Origin: Candidatus Gastranaerophilales bacterium
GTDB taxonomy: Bacteria; Cyanobacteriota; Vampirovibrionia; Gastranaerophilales; Gastranaerophilaceae
DNA length: 33,537 nt
Direction of reading: 5' to 3'
Assembly (NCBI GenBank): GCA_944326485.1
Contig: CALVED010000006.1
Location: forward strand, 82,944 to 116,480
Made by a program: the position numbers and the translations under genes. Below, in pieces: positions 23,006 to 30,493 of this stretch (positions are counted from its first letter, which is position 1; every line of letters starts with the position of its first letter). The notes under the pieces are model-generated. The model was not told the DNA's origin. It did not search any database and saw nothing but the letters and a program-made list of their open reading frames with translations.

Positions 23006-23917
23006 TTAGTTTTTTACCAATTCTTTCCCTATGTCTTGTATCATTTTTATATCTTGTTGTGGACTTTTACCTGTTGTTGTTAAATAGTTTCCTGTTAATA
23101 TTCCTTCAACACAACATTTTAATGCTTTTTTTTGATTTTCTTCAGAAAGTCTCATTCTGCCTCCGCAAAATCTTAATATTGATTTTGGGTTTGCTATTTT
23201 GAATATTGCAAGTGTCCTTAAAATATTTTCTTCATCAATCTTGTTATAATAATTTTCAAACGGAGTCTTTTCTATAGGCATTAATATATTAATTGGAATA
23301 GAATCAGGTTCTATTTCACTTAATTCTATTGCCATCTCAATTCTTTGTTCTTTGCTTTCTCCCATCCCTAAAATTACACCGCAGCATAATTCCATATTAT
23401 ATTTTTTTACTAATTTACAAGTATTTAATCTGTCTTGCCAATTGTGGGTTGTGCATATATTTTTATAATAAGATTCTGATGTATTTATGTTATGGTGAAA
23501 TCTTTTTAAACCATGTTGAGCTAATAATTTAGCTTGTTCTTCATTTAAAATGCCAATAGATGCACAACTTTTTATTCCTTCTATTTTATTTAATTCATCT
23601 ATAAGTTCAAGAATTTTATTAAAATTTTCTTCGTCCGGTGATTTACCTGATGTTACTATAGCAAAACGTGTTACTCCATTTTCTTTAGCTTCAAGTGCCG
23701 CTTTTATAACTTCATTTTTATTTACTATTGGATAATCTTCTATGTCTGTTCTGTAATGAGAACTTTGGGCACAATATTTACAATCTTGCGAACATTTACC
23801 GTTTCTGGCATTAACTAATGAACAGAATTCGACTTTATTTGATACGTACTTTGATGATAAATTCAAAAGTTCTTCTAAAGGGTAATCATATAATTTTATA
23901 AGTTCTTCTTTTTTCAT
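23006..23917 (-). CDS. bioB: Biotin synthase
   Basis: This radical SAM enzyme inserts sulfur into dethiobiotin. The 303-residue protein has the SAM cluster motif C-x3-C-x2-C in GKCSQDCKYCAQSSHY, preceded by VNARNG. Other family features are SCASIGIL, HHNINTSESYY, CCGVILGMGES, PINILMPIEKTPF and LRFCGGR, whose Arg contributes to the auxiliary [2Fe-2S] cluster. Its ATG overlaps the mnmA stop by 4 bases, so translation is coupled. No other bio genes are in the window, so it may salvage dethiobiotin or the rest may lie elsewhere. Confidence 0.95.
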   Translation of the reverse strand: MKKEELIKLYDYPLEELLNLSSKYVSNKVEFCSLVNARNGKCSQDCKYCAQSSHYRTDIEDYPIVNKNEVIKAALEAKENGVTRFAIVTSGKSPDEENFNKILELIDELNKIEGIKSCASIGILNEEQAKLLAQHGLKRFHHNINTSESYYKNICTTHNWQDRLNTCKLVKKYNMELCCGVILGMGESKEQRIEMAIELSEIEPDSIPINILMPIEKTPFENYYNKIDEENILRTLAIFKIANPKSILRFCGGRMRLSEENQKKALKCCVEGILTGNYLTTTGKSPQQDIKMIQDIGKELVKN

Positions 23918-25017
23918 AATACTTCTTTTATAATTCCTCCGCCTATTACTGTATCATTATCATAAAATACTGCAGATTGTCCTTTCGCTATAGGATTTTG
24001 TAACTCTGAAAAGATTACTTTTATTTTATTATTTTTCATTGGAAAAATTGTTGCTTCTTTTGGTTCTTGAGCTGAACGTATTTTCACAGTGCACAATTTA
24101 GGCTCTATTAGTTTTTCTATAGAGCTTAATACTATATTATCTGCTATTAGTCCTTTATTTAGAGAATCTTTTTTATATGCTACAACTACTTCATTTGTTT
24201 TTTCTCTTAATTCTATAACATATAAAGGTTCTTTTGCTGCTACTTTTAATCCTTTTCTTTGACCAATAGTATAGTTCCAAAAACCATCATGAGTCCCTAA
24301 TATATTTCCATCTTTATCAACTATATTACCTCTTTGTGGTTTTGCATTAAGAATGTCATTATAATCTCCGTTATAAAAATCTTGGCTATCAGGTTTATTA
24401 GCAACCGGTAAATTATATTTTTGGGCAATTTCTCTTATTTCTTCTTTTGTATAATCACCTAATGGCATTAATATATTTTTTAATTGTTCTTGAGTTAACC
24501 CATAAAGAAAGTATGATTGATCTTTTTTAGGATTTTTCCCTCTTTTTAATATATACCTGTTTCCCTCTTCTTCTATTTTGGCGTAGTGACCGGTTGCAAA
24601 TTTATCAAAATTAATACCTTCTTTTTTTGCAAGTTCAGGAAATATTCCGAATTTTATATATCTATTACAGCATACACAGGGATTTGGTGTTCCGCCTTTT
24701 AAATATTCTTCTCTAAAGTAGTTTATAACAATTTTTTCATATTCTTTAGAACAATCTATAACGTGGAATTCTATTTTAAGTTTATTTGCTATTTCTTTTG
24801 CTTGTTCTATTTCTTTATTTTTATCAGGACTTAAACAAGCACAGTGAGTTGATTCTTTTTTATTATTGAAGTTGTATTTTTCTTCTATTCTTCTGAAAGT
24901 TTCGCTATTTCCCCATAACGACATAATAGCCCCAATAACATTATAACCTTGTTCTTTTAAAAGTAATGCCGCAACAGCTGAATCGACACCTCCGGACATT
25001 CCTACTAAAACTCTCAT
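23914..25017 (-). CDS. mnmA: tRNA-specific 2-thiouridylase MnmA
   Basis: It thiolates U34 of Lys, Glu and Gln tRNAs. The 367-residue protein has the PP-loop GMSGGVDSAVAAL (SGGVDS at 8-13), PNPCVCCNRYIKFG (Cys114, 116 and 117), KKDQSYFLYGL, and GTHDGFWNYTIGQRKGL. In many homologs the second active-site Cys sits in a D-S-x-x-I-C-F motif; here the matching stretch is PDSQDFYNGDY (209-219), with no Cys. An extra THCACLSP (58-65) and the C-x-C-C cluster suggest a CxxC-type variant that may use an iron-sulfur cluster, which is inference. The ribosome site AGGAGG is perfect. A TATAAT lies about 45 bases upstream without a good -35. Confidence 0.95.
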   Translation of the reverse strand: MRVLVGMSGGVDSAVAALLLKEQGYNVIGAIMSLWGNSETFRRIEEKYNFNNKKESTHCACLSPDKNKEIEQAKEIANKLKIEFHVIDCSKEYEKIVINYFREEYLKGGTPNPCVCCNRYIKFGIFPELAKKEGINFDKFATGHYAKIEEEGNRYILKRGKNPKKDQSYFLYGLTQEQLKNILMPLGDYTKEEIREIAQKYNLPVANKPDSQDFYNGDYNDILNAKPQRGNIVDKDGNILGTHDGFWNYTIGQRKGLKVAAKEPLYVIELREKTNEVVVAYKKDSLNKGLIADNIVLSSIEKLIEPKLCTVKIRSAQEPKEATIFPMKNNKIKVIFSELQNPIAKGQSAVFYDNDTVIGGGIIKEVL

Positions 25018-25136
25018 TTGTCCTCCTGAAAAGGGTTAAATACTCTCATAGCGAAAGATTTATTATAAGAATTTATTCCCATATTATTTATTATACAACT
25101 AAATTTTCTAATCTTAATCTACATAGTTTCTGATTG

Positions 25137-25165
25137 TTTGAATTTGGGTATAAATATTGTATAAT
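25137..25165 (+). promoter_or_regulatory. Likely promoter of the prepilin gene
   Basis: A perfect TATAAT (25160-25165) has TTTGAA 17 bases upstream. ATATTG directly before TATAAT recurs in the promoter at 32025. Confidence 0.45.
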
Positions 25166-25195
25166 AGTTGAGTAAATCTTTTAATTTTAAAAAGA

Positions 25196-25879
25196 ATGGA
25201 AAATATAGTGAATAAAAAGGTATCAAAGTATTTTTCTTATAAAAAAGCGTTCACATTATCTGAAGTATTGGTAACTTTAGTTATAATAGGGGTTGTCGCT
25301 GTTATGACTGTTCCTGTTATTATGCAGTCAACAGGAAGACATGAATATGTTTCAAGATTAAAAAAAGCTCATTCTGTTTTGGGGCAAGCTCTTACTCGTA
25401 TTGCCATGCAAGAAGGTCTTCCTAATGGTGATTATAGTTATATACAAGAAGATGAAAATGGAATATTTTTTGATCTTTTTTCACAAGTTGTTGATCCGAT
25501 AAAAATATGTAGAGATGGAGAAACCGGATGTATTTTTTCATCTTTAACTCAGTTAAACGGTTCGAGTACTAGTTATCCAAGCTCATATTCTTTAATTACA
25601 AAAGATGGTATGTCATATGGTTGGAATAAAGGTACTTGCAGTGAAATCGGTCTCTCTGCCGAAGATGAAGCAAATTGTGTTGGCAGTTTCATAGTTGATA
25701 TTAATGGCTTCGGAAATCCTAATAGATTTGGTTATGACATTTTCTTTTTTGCGGTTATTGATCAAAAAGGACTTGTAGCCGCTGGTAGTGGGAATGAATC
25801 TCAAGATTGTTCAAGATCAAATAAGGGAATGACTTGTGCTGCTAAAGTTATAAGTACTGCAAATATTGATTATTTATAA
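25196..25879 (+). CDS. Type IV prepilin/pseudopilin-like protein
   Basis: The N-terminus has a basic leader, then KKAFTLSEVLVTLVIIGVVA: a prepilin peptidase site before Phe19 with Ala18 at -1 and Glu23 at +5, followed by a hydrophobic helix (about 19-42). The leader is 18 residues from the ATG at 25196; a GTG at 25208 would shorten it, and neither has a strong ribosome site. The C-terminal part is globular with paired Cys residues and the stretch SFIVDINGFGNPNRFGYDIFFFAVIDQKG, a pattern I associate with abundant pilin-like proteins of the Gastranaerophilales lineage (knowledge, not checked). It may be a minor pilin or a type II secretion pseudopilin; no assembly genes are nearby, so it is an orphan. 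Confidence 0.88.
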   Translation: MENIVNKKVSKYFSYKKAFTLSEVLVTLVIIGVVAVMTVPVIMQSTGRHEYVSRLKKAHSVLGQALTRIAMQEGLPNGDYSYIQEDENGIFFDLFSQVVDPIKICRDGETGCIFSSLTQLNGSSTSYPSSYSLITKDGMSYGWNKGTCSEIGLSAEDEANCVGSFIVDINGFGNPNRFGYDIFFFAVIDQKGLVAAGSGNESQDCSRSNKGMTCAAKVISTANIDYL

Positions 25880-25883
25880 TAAA

Positions 25884-25919
25884 AAGCAGAAAATTTATTA
25901 TTTCCTGCTTCTGTTTTTT
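25884..25919 (+). terminator. Intrinsic terminator between prepilin and purA
   Basis: AAGCAG (25884-25889) pairs with CTGCTT (25905-25910); inner A-T pairs may extend the stem with one bulge. It is followed by CTG and T6. Confidence 0.7.
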
Positions 25920-25930
25920 ATTTATATTAT

Positions 25931-27226
25931 TTATTTAAAAGGATTATCTAATATTATTGTTTGATCTCTATTTGGACCAACACTAATAATTTTTATAGGA
26001 ATTCCGACTAACTCTTCAAGTTTGTTTAAGTATATTTTTGCATTTTCCGGTAAATCTTCTATTGTTTTTGCGTTTGAAATATCTGAATTCCATCCTTTGA
26101 ATGTTTCATAAACAGGTTCTAAATAGTTGTGTAAGTTTATATTTGTAGGATAATCTTTATAAATTTTACCGTTACGCTTATCTTTATAAGCTATGCATAC
26201 TTTTAATTCATCAAAATCATTTAATACATCTATTTTTGTAATGGCCATTTGAGTTAAACCGCCAACTAAAACACAATATCTTGACAATACAGCATCAAAC
26301 CATCCGCAACGTCTTGGTCTTCCTGTAGTAGTTCCAAATTCACCGCCTATTGTTCTTATTCTTTCTCCGGTTTCATCTTTTAGCTCCGTTACAAAAGGAC
26401 CTTCTCCTACTCTTGTTATATATGCTTTTGTTACACCTATAACATTTTCTATATGTGTAGGACCTATTCCGCTTCCTGTTGCGGCTCCACCTCCTATTGG
26501 ATTTGAACTTGTAACATAAGGATATGTTCCATAATCAATATCAAGCATTATTCCTTGTGCACCTTCAAATAATATTTTTTTATCTTCTTTTAATGCTTTT
26601 GTTAATTTATCTACCCATTCGTTGCATACATATGGTTCAAATATTTTTGCATATTCTTTGCAATATTTAATCATTTCTTCTTTTGTATATGTTTTGCTGT
26701 CATATACTTTTTCTAAAATTTTGTTTTTTAAGGGTAATATGGCATCTAAACGAGAATTTAAAGCTTCTTCATCATATAAATCTTGTACTTTTATTCCGTA
26801 TCTGCCAATTTTATCAGAATAAGTAGGACCTATACCTTTTTTTGTAGTACCTATTTTATTTTTTCCTGAGGTATTCTCACTTATTCCATCGATATCTATA
26901 TGATAAGGTAGAGTAATTGTTGCTAAAGGGCTTATTTTTAGTCCGGATAAATCAACCCCTCTTGCTCTTAATTCCTCAGTTTCTTTTAGAAATGTTTCCG
27001 GATGAATTACTGTTCCTGCTCCTATAAAACAGAATTTGTTTTTATATAAAACACCAGATGGTACAAGGTGAAATTTGTATGTTTCATTATTTACAACTAC
27101 TGTATGACCTGCATTACAGCCGCCTTGATATCTTATAATAACATCGGCATATTCGGCTAAAAGATCTGTTATTTTAGCTTTTCCTTCATCACCCCATTGT
27201 GCACCAACTATAACAGTATTTTTCAT
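25931..27226 (-). CDS. purA: Adenylosuccinate synthetase
   Basis: It joins aspartate to IMP with GTP, the first step to AMP. The 431-residue protein is full length with IVGAQWGDEGKAKITD at the N-terminus, RYQGGCNAGHTVV, KFHLVPSG, NKIGTTKKGIGPTYSDK, FEGAQGIMLDIDYGTYPYVTSSN, TRVGEGPFVTEL and TTGRPRRCGWFD. The GTP motif is GDEGKAK rather than the more usual GDEGKGK; an Ala is a small change and activity is expected. KITDLL and ADVIIRYQGG resemble cyanobacterial versions. It is transcribed alone, with AAGAAAGG before its ATG and a promoter about 40 bases further up. Confidence 0.97.
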   Translation of the reverse strand: MKNTVIVGAQWGDEGKAKITDLLAEYADVIIRYQGGCNAGHTVVVNNETYKFHLVPSGVLYKNKFCFIGAGTVIHPETFLKETEELRARGVDLSGLKISPLATITLPYHIDIDGISENTSGKNKIGTTKKGIGPTYSDKIGRYGIKVQDLYDEEALNSRLDAILPLKNKILEKVYDSKTYTKEEMIKYCKEYAKIFEPYVCNEWVDKLTKALKEDKKILFEGAQGIMLDIDYGTYPYVTSSNPIGGGAATGSGIGPTHIENVIGVTKAYITRVGEGPFVTELKDETGERIRTIGGEFGTTTGRPRRCGWFDAVLSRYCVLVGGLTQMAITKIDVLNDFDELKVCIAYKDKRNGKIYKDYPTNINLHNYLEPVYETFKGWNSDISNAKTIEDLPENAKIYLNKLEELVGIPIKIISVGPNRDQTIILDNPFK

Positions 27227-27250
27227 ATAAATAACCTTTCTTAAAACATG

Positions 27251-27273
27251 GTTCTACTTTTGTATTATAGAAC
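27251..27273 (-). promoter_or_regulatory. purA promoter -10 with overlapping dyad
   Basis: A perfect minus-strand TATAAT (27264-27269) lies 37 bases before the purA ATG; the -35 region is poor. GTTCTA (27251-27256) and TAGAAC (27268-27273) form a 6-bp dyad with an 11-base spacer over the -10, which could be an operator. Confidence 0.4.
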
Positions 27274-27326
27274 AAAGTAGTTATATAAAAAACTTATAAG
27301 CGACTTACATTAACATTTATATAAAA

Positions 27327-27495
27327 TGTCCGAGAAAAAATCACGATAAGTTGAAAGAGTGAGTGAGTTTTTTTACAAAACGAACCAAAAACTTTGTTGT
27401 TGAGTGAGCTTTGAAGGTGAGCAGAGTTTTTAAATGGTGAGTACTTCGTTATCAAGTCATCCTCGGTAACAAAGTGCGATACTAAATTAAATTAA
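27327..27495 (+). repeat. Dispersed intergenic repeat, long copy B (modules 1 and 2)
   Basis: It is collinear with copy A (2316-2499). Module 1 is AAAAAATCAC with GTGAGTTTTTT (one bulged G). The shared middle part ACAAAACGAACCAAAAACTT follows. Module 2 has arms ACTTCGTTA (27443-27451) and TAACAAAGT (27467-27475), again with a 15-nt loop; the single mismatch would be a G-U pair in the RNA of the other strand. It ends in CTAAATTAAATTA as copy A does. It lies in the 554-base gap between purA and the radical SAM gene. Confidence 0.8.
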
Positions 27496-27572
27496 AAATT
27501 GTAAAATTGACACTTTTAAGATATTTTTTTATTTTTTATTCTTTATCATTTAATTTTTTTCTTTTTTTACGC

Positions 27573-27597
27573 AAAAAAAAGCCACTTCGTGAGTGGT
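27573..27597 (-). terminator. Intrinsic terminator of the candidate small RNA
   Basis: On the minus strand CCACT and AGTGG (27592-27596 and 27582-27586 in + numbering) form a stem with a CACGA loop, followed by a C and T8 (27573-27580). Confidence 0.7.
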
Positions 27598-27703
27598 CTA
27601 TTTCTGCATCCTAATGGTCTCTTTTGTGTTTATTATTTAGGAGTTTATATGTGTTCGGGGTTGTAATGTTTCATTTAGTGTTTTATTTACACTTAAATCT
27701 TAT
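27573..27703 (-). ncRNA. Candidate small regulatory RNA, about 130 nt
   Basis: A good promoter (27710-27737) and an intrinsic terminator bound a stretch with no convincing ORF. Predicted parts in order are a 5' hairpin AGTGT/ACACT (27689-27693 with 27677-27681), an unpaired C-rich segment ACAACCCCGAAC (27653-27664), a TCCTAA/TTAGGA stem (27637-27642 with 27609-27614), then the terminator. The CTCCT and CCCC segments are complementary to ribosome-binding sites, as in many bacterial sRNAs. No known RNA family was recognised. It could instead be a 3' tail of the radical SAM operon. Confidence 0.4.
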
Positions 27704-27709
27704 ATTATT

Positions 27710-27737
27710 ATTATGACACATATAACAATTATGTCAA
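27710..27737 (-). promoter_or_regulatory. Strong promoter of the candidate small RNA
   Basis: On the minus strand TTGACA (27732-27737, exact consensus) and CATAAT (27710-27715) are 16 bases apart. TGACA...TGTCA repeats around it form an imperfect dyad (27715-27743) that could be a regulator site. It begins 44 bases after the radical SAM stop codon. Confidence 0.6.
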
Positions 27738-27780
27738 GTGTCAAAAAAATACAATATTAAGATATGTAAATTTGACTTTA

Positions 27781-29334
27781 TTATATATTCATTAACCTTG
27801 TATATTCAGACTTTAAAGTATTTTTGTCTTTATTATATTTTATAAAATTCCAAGGAAGTTCTTCTTTTATATCTATTTCTCTTAATGCATAATAATCAGA
27901 GTTTTTAAGCATGCCATTTTTTTCAAATTCTTTATATGTGCTTTTAAAGGCTCCTATATTTCCGCCTCGATTATATACCTCTATTAGATAAGGAGTTAAT
28001 TCTCTTGATCCTCTTGATAATAGTGCTTGTATGTAGTCCCATTTTACGCTTGAAGTTCGTACTTTTATTCCTATTTTTGCAAATTCTTTTTTTATATATT
28101 CATTTTTCTTTTCCAGTGATTTCGTATCTTCTCTTCTTGCATATTGAAAAGGAGTTTGAGCTTTTGGAACAAATGTTGAAAAACTTGGCGTTAAAATAAA
28201 GCTTTTATACTTATGTTTTATTTCTTTGCATAATTCTATAAATGCATCCAAATCTTTATATGTTTCTGTTGGAAGCCCTATTATCCCGTATATCTTCAAA
28301 CCTGTGAAACCATGTTTTACCATTTTATCAACAATGGTCATTATATCTTCTTTTGTAAGATGTTTATTTATTACTCTTCTTAATCTTTCGCTACCTGCTT
28401 CAATTGCAATTGTTGCTGTTTTTTGTCCGCATTTATGAAGCATTTCTAATGTTTTATCGGATACATAGTCGGCTCTGAGAGAAGATACAGATACTTCTAA
28501 TTGTATTCCTGAATCTACTTTATCTATAATATATTGACAAATATCATCTATTTGCGGATGTGCACATATTAATGCACCTAAAAGTGCTATTTTATTTGTA
28601 TGTTTTATTGCATAATCAATATTTTTTATTATCTCTTTGTAAGGACAAAATCTTACTGGGCTATTTATGAATGATGTAAGACAAAATCCACAGCTTTGAG
28701 GACACCCTCTTTCTACTTCAATGATATATGTATTGGGAAAAAAACTATCTTGGGTTAATATTGGTGTTGTTGTACATTCGTTTAAATTATAGTGAGCCTT
28801 TTTTACTTCATAGTCTTTTGTTTTTCTGCTTGGAATATATATTCCTTCAATTGTAGACAATAATTCAAGCTTTTCTTTTTTTGTTATATTTTTGTTTTCT
28901 TTTAGTATTTCTATAACTTCTTTTATTGTTGGTTCTGCGTCTGAAACCATTATGAAATCAAAAAATTCAGCAAATGGCTCCGGATTTGCACTAACCACAG
29001 GTCCTCCCGCATAGATTAGTGGGTGTTTTTCATTTCTTTCTTTTGATAAAAATGGTACATTATATTTTTTTAAAATATTTAGTATTCCAAGATAATCTAA
29101 TTCAAAAGAAAATGAAAATGCAATAAGATCTATTTCCTCAATTCTCTTTGTTGTTTTAGTTGTGTCTGTAAATATTCTTTCAGTATATATATCTTCAATT
29201 TGGTCTATATATTTAAAAACAGTTAAATATCCTAATGCTGACATTCCAAAGTTATATACAGCAGGAAAAGCACACCACACATTATAATTAGATGGAAATA
29301 TCTTGTGTGTTGTATATAGTACTTTTTCTTGCAT
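27781..29334 (-). CDS. Radical SAM protein with N-terminal B12-binding-like domain
   Basis: The 517-residue protein has a Rossmann-like N-terminal domain (about 60-160) similar to B12-binding regions of radical SAM enzymes: IDLIAFSFSFELDYLGILNIL, then PLIYAGGPVVSANPEPFAEF and FIMVSDAEPTI. The cobalamin His motif D-x-H-x-x-G is not seen, so B12 may not bind. The radical SAM cluster motif is C211-x3-C215-x2-C218 in VERGCPQSCGFC. Further features are EVSVSSLRADYV, TIAIEAGSERLRRVINK and GLKIYGIIGLPTET. The C-terminal part (GSRELTPYLIEVYNRGG) resembles an uncharacterised family found in cyanobacteria and other phyla. Its ATG overlaps the AI-2E permease stop by one base. The substrate is unknown. 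Confidence 0.85.
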   Translation of the reverse strand: MQEKVLYTTHKIFPSNYNVWCAFPAVYNFGMSALGYLTVFKYIDQIEDIYTERIFTDTTKTTKRIEEIDLIAFSFSFELDYLGILNILKKYNVPFLSKERNEKHPLIYAGGPVVSANPEPFAEFFDFIMVSDAEPTIKEVIEILKENKNITKKEKLELLSTIEGIYIPSRKTKDYEVKKAHYNLNECTTTPILTQDSFFPNTYIIEVERGCPQSCGFCLTSFINSPVRFCPYKEIIKNIDYAIKHTNKIALLGALICAHPQIDDICQYIIDKVDSGIQLEVSVSSLRADYVSDKTLEMLHKCGQKTATIAIEAGSERLRRVINKHLTKEDIMTIVDKMVKHGFTGLKIYGIIGLPTETYKDLDAFIELCKEIKHKYKSFILTPSFSTFVPKAQTPFQYARREDTKSLEKKNEYIKKEFAKIGIKVRTSSVKWDYIQALLSRGSRELTPYLIEVYNRGGNIGAFKSTYKEFEKNGMLKNSDYYALREIDIKEELPWNFIKYNKDKNTLKSEYTRLMNI

Positions 29335-30389
29335 TATTTATTTTCTTCTTCTTCTTCTTTATCTTTCATCTTATTATTAATTGTTTTTAGATATAGTTCA
29401 TCAAACAAAGTCAGTAATAATGCAGCTATAGCAGGAGATAAAATTACACCCCATACTCCTAAAAATTGTGCTGCTATTAAGAATGCAAATATTATTATTA
29501 ATGGATGTAAATCTAGAAACTTACCAAATACAAGTGGTCTTATAAAATTATTTGAAATCCATTGTGCAGCCAAATATACTAAAGCTGCTAAAATTACTAT
29601 TAACCAGCCTTGTTGAGAAGCACATAATATGCCTAATATAAAAGCTACTGTTGGACCTACTATTGGAATTATGTCTAATAGTCCTGCTATTAAACCAAGT
29701 AAAACAGCATATTGTACTTTTAATATTAAAAGCCCTATTGCTGTAAAAATAGCTACTGTAGACATAGACAGAACTTGAGCTATTACATATCCGCCTACTT
29801 TATGTTCTATATTTTCATATACTTCTTTTGCTCTTTGTTTCATTTTTGGTGGAAACATTGCTATTATTGCATCTCGTATAAGATTTTTCTCAAATGTCAT
29901 ATAAAATACAATAACGCCCATTGTAATTATTACTGTTATTGTTTCCATTATGGCAACCGTGAAGTTTATTGATTTGTTTACAAGTCCCGATGCCATTTGT
30001 GATGATGTCTGTGTTATTGTATCAAGATTTATATATTCGATTAGTGTTTTTCCCATTATAGTTTTTTTACTTAAAAAATCTAAGATTTCTTTTATAAATA
30101 CAGGTACATTACTTATTACTTGTTGAATTTCTTGTATTGATATACTTATGATTGGTATTAGAAATAATATTACTATTAGTATAGTTCCAGTTATAACAAT
30201 TGTTGAGGCAAAACCTCTTTTCATATATTTTGATAATTTATCAACAGCAGGATTTAAAGAACACGCAAGTACAAATGATGCAAAGGCTAATAAAGCAGTA
30301 CTTTTGATTTGTGCAATAAACCATACTAAGAATATAATTAATAATACAAATAGAATGTTTTTTATGTTAGTGCCTTTATTCCAAAACAT
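29334..30389 (-). CDS. AI-2E family (PerM-like) transporter
   Basis: I start at the ATG at 30389 because AAAGGAG lies 6 bases upstream; an in-frame TTG seven codons earlier (30410) would place that site inside the coding region. The 351-residue protein has paired hydrophobic segments at the N-terminus (about 10-50), then one near 62-85, a soluble region, and four or five more to the C-terminus. Family marks include ACSLNPAVDKLSKYMKRG, LGLIAGLLDIIPIVGPTVAF, NNFIRPLVFGKF and LHPLIIIFAFLIAAQFLGVWG. The family includes AI-2 exporters and Na+/H+ or salt-tolerance permeases, so the substrate here is not defined. It is translationally coupled to the radical SAM gene. Confidence 0.92.
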   Translation of the reverse strand: MFWNKGTNIKNILFVLLIIFLVWFIAQIKSTALLAFASFVLACSLNPAVDKLSKYMKRGFASTIVITGTILIVILFLIPIISISIQEIQQVISNVPVFIKEILDFLSKKTIMGKTLIEYINLDTITQTSSQMASGLVNKSINFTVAIMETITVIITMGVIVFYMTFEKNLIRDAIIAMFPPKMKQRAKEVYENIEHKVGGYVIAQVLSMSTVAIFTAIGLLILKVQYAVLLGLIAGLLDIIPIVGPTVAFILGILCASQQGWLIVILAALVYLAAQWISNNFIRPLVFGKFLDLHPLIIIFAFLIAAQFLGVWGVILSPAIAALLLTLFDELYLKTINNKMKDKEEEEENK

Positions 30390-30413
30390 TTGCATCTCCT
30401 TTATTTTCAAAAA

Positions 30414-30461
30414 TTATATCATAGTTTCTATTAATAGTAATTAATATAAACTATGATATAA
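30414..30461. repeat. 14-bp perfect inverted repeat at the hydrogenase/permease junction
   Basis: TTATATCATAGTTT (30414-30427) and AAACTATGATATAA (30448-30461) flank 20 bases that contain the palindrome CTATTAATAG. On the minus strand the second-read arm is followed by T5, so it could end hydrogenase transcripts. The same arm contains an extended -10 (TGATATAAT) pointing at the permease gene. Either or both roles are possible. Confidence 0.6.
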
Positions 30462-30493
30462 GATGAATTATTTTCTTTTATTAATTTTAATAT

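Noticed and set aside
25931..27226. GDEGKAK in PurA as a disabling mutation
   Set aside because: The change is a small Gly-to-Ala beside the catalytic set; all other motifs are intact.
29329..29616. 95-codon + strand frame at the radical SAM/permease junction
   Set aside because: It is antisense to two real genes, with no ribosome site.
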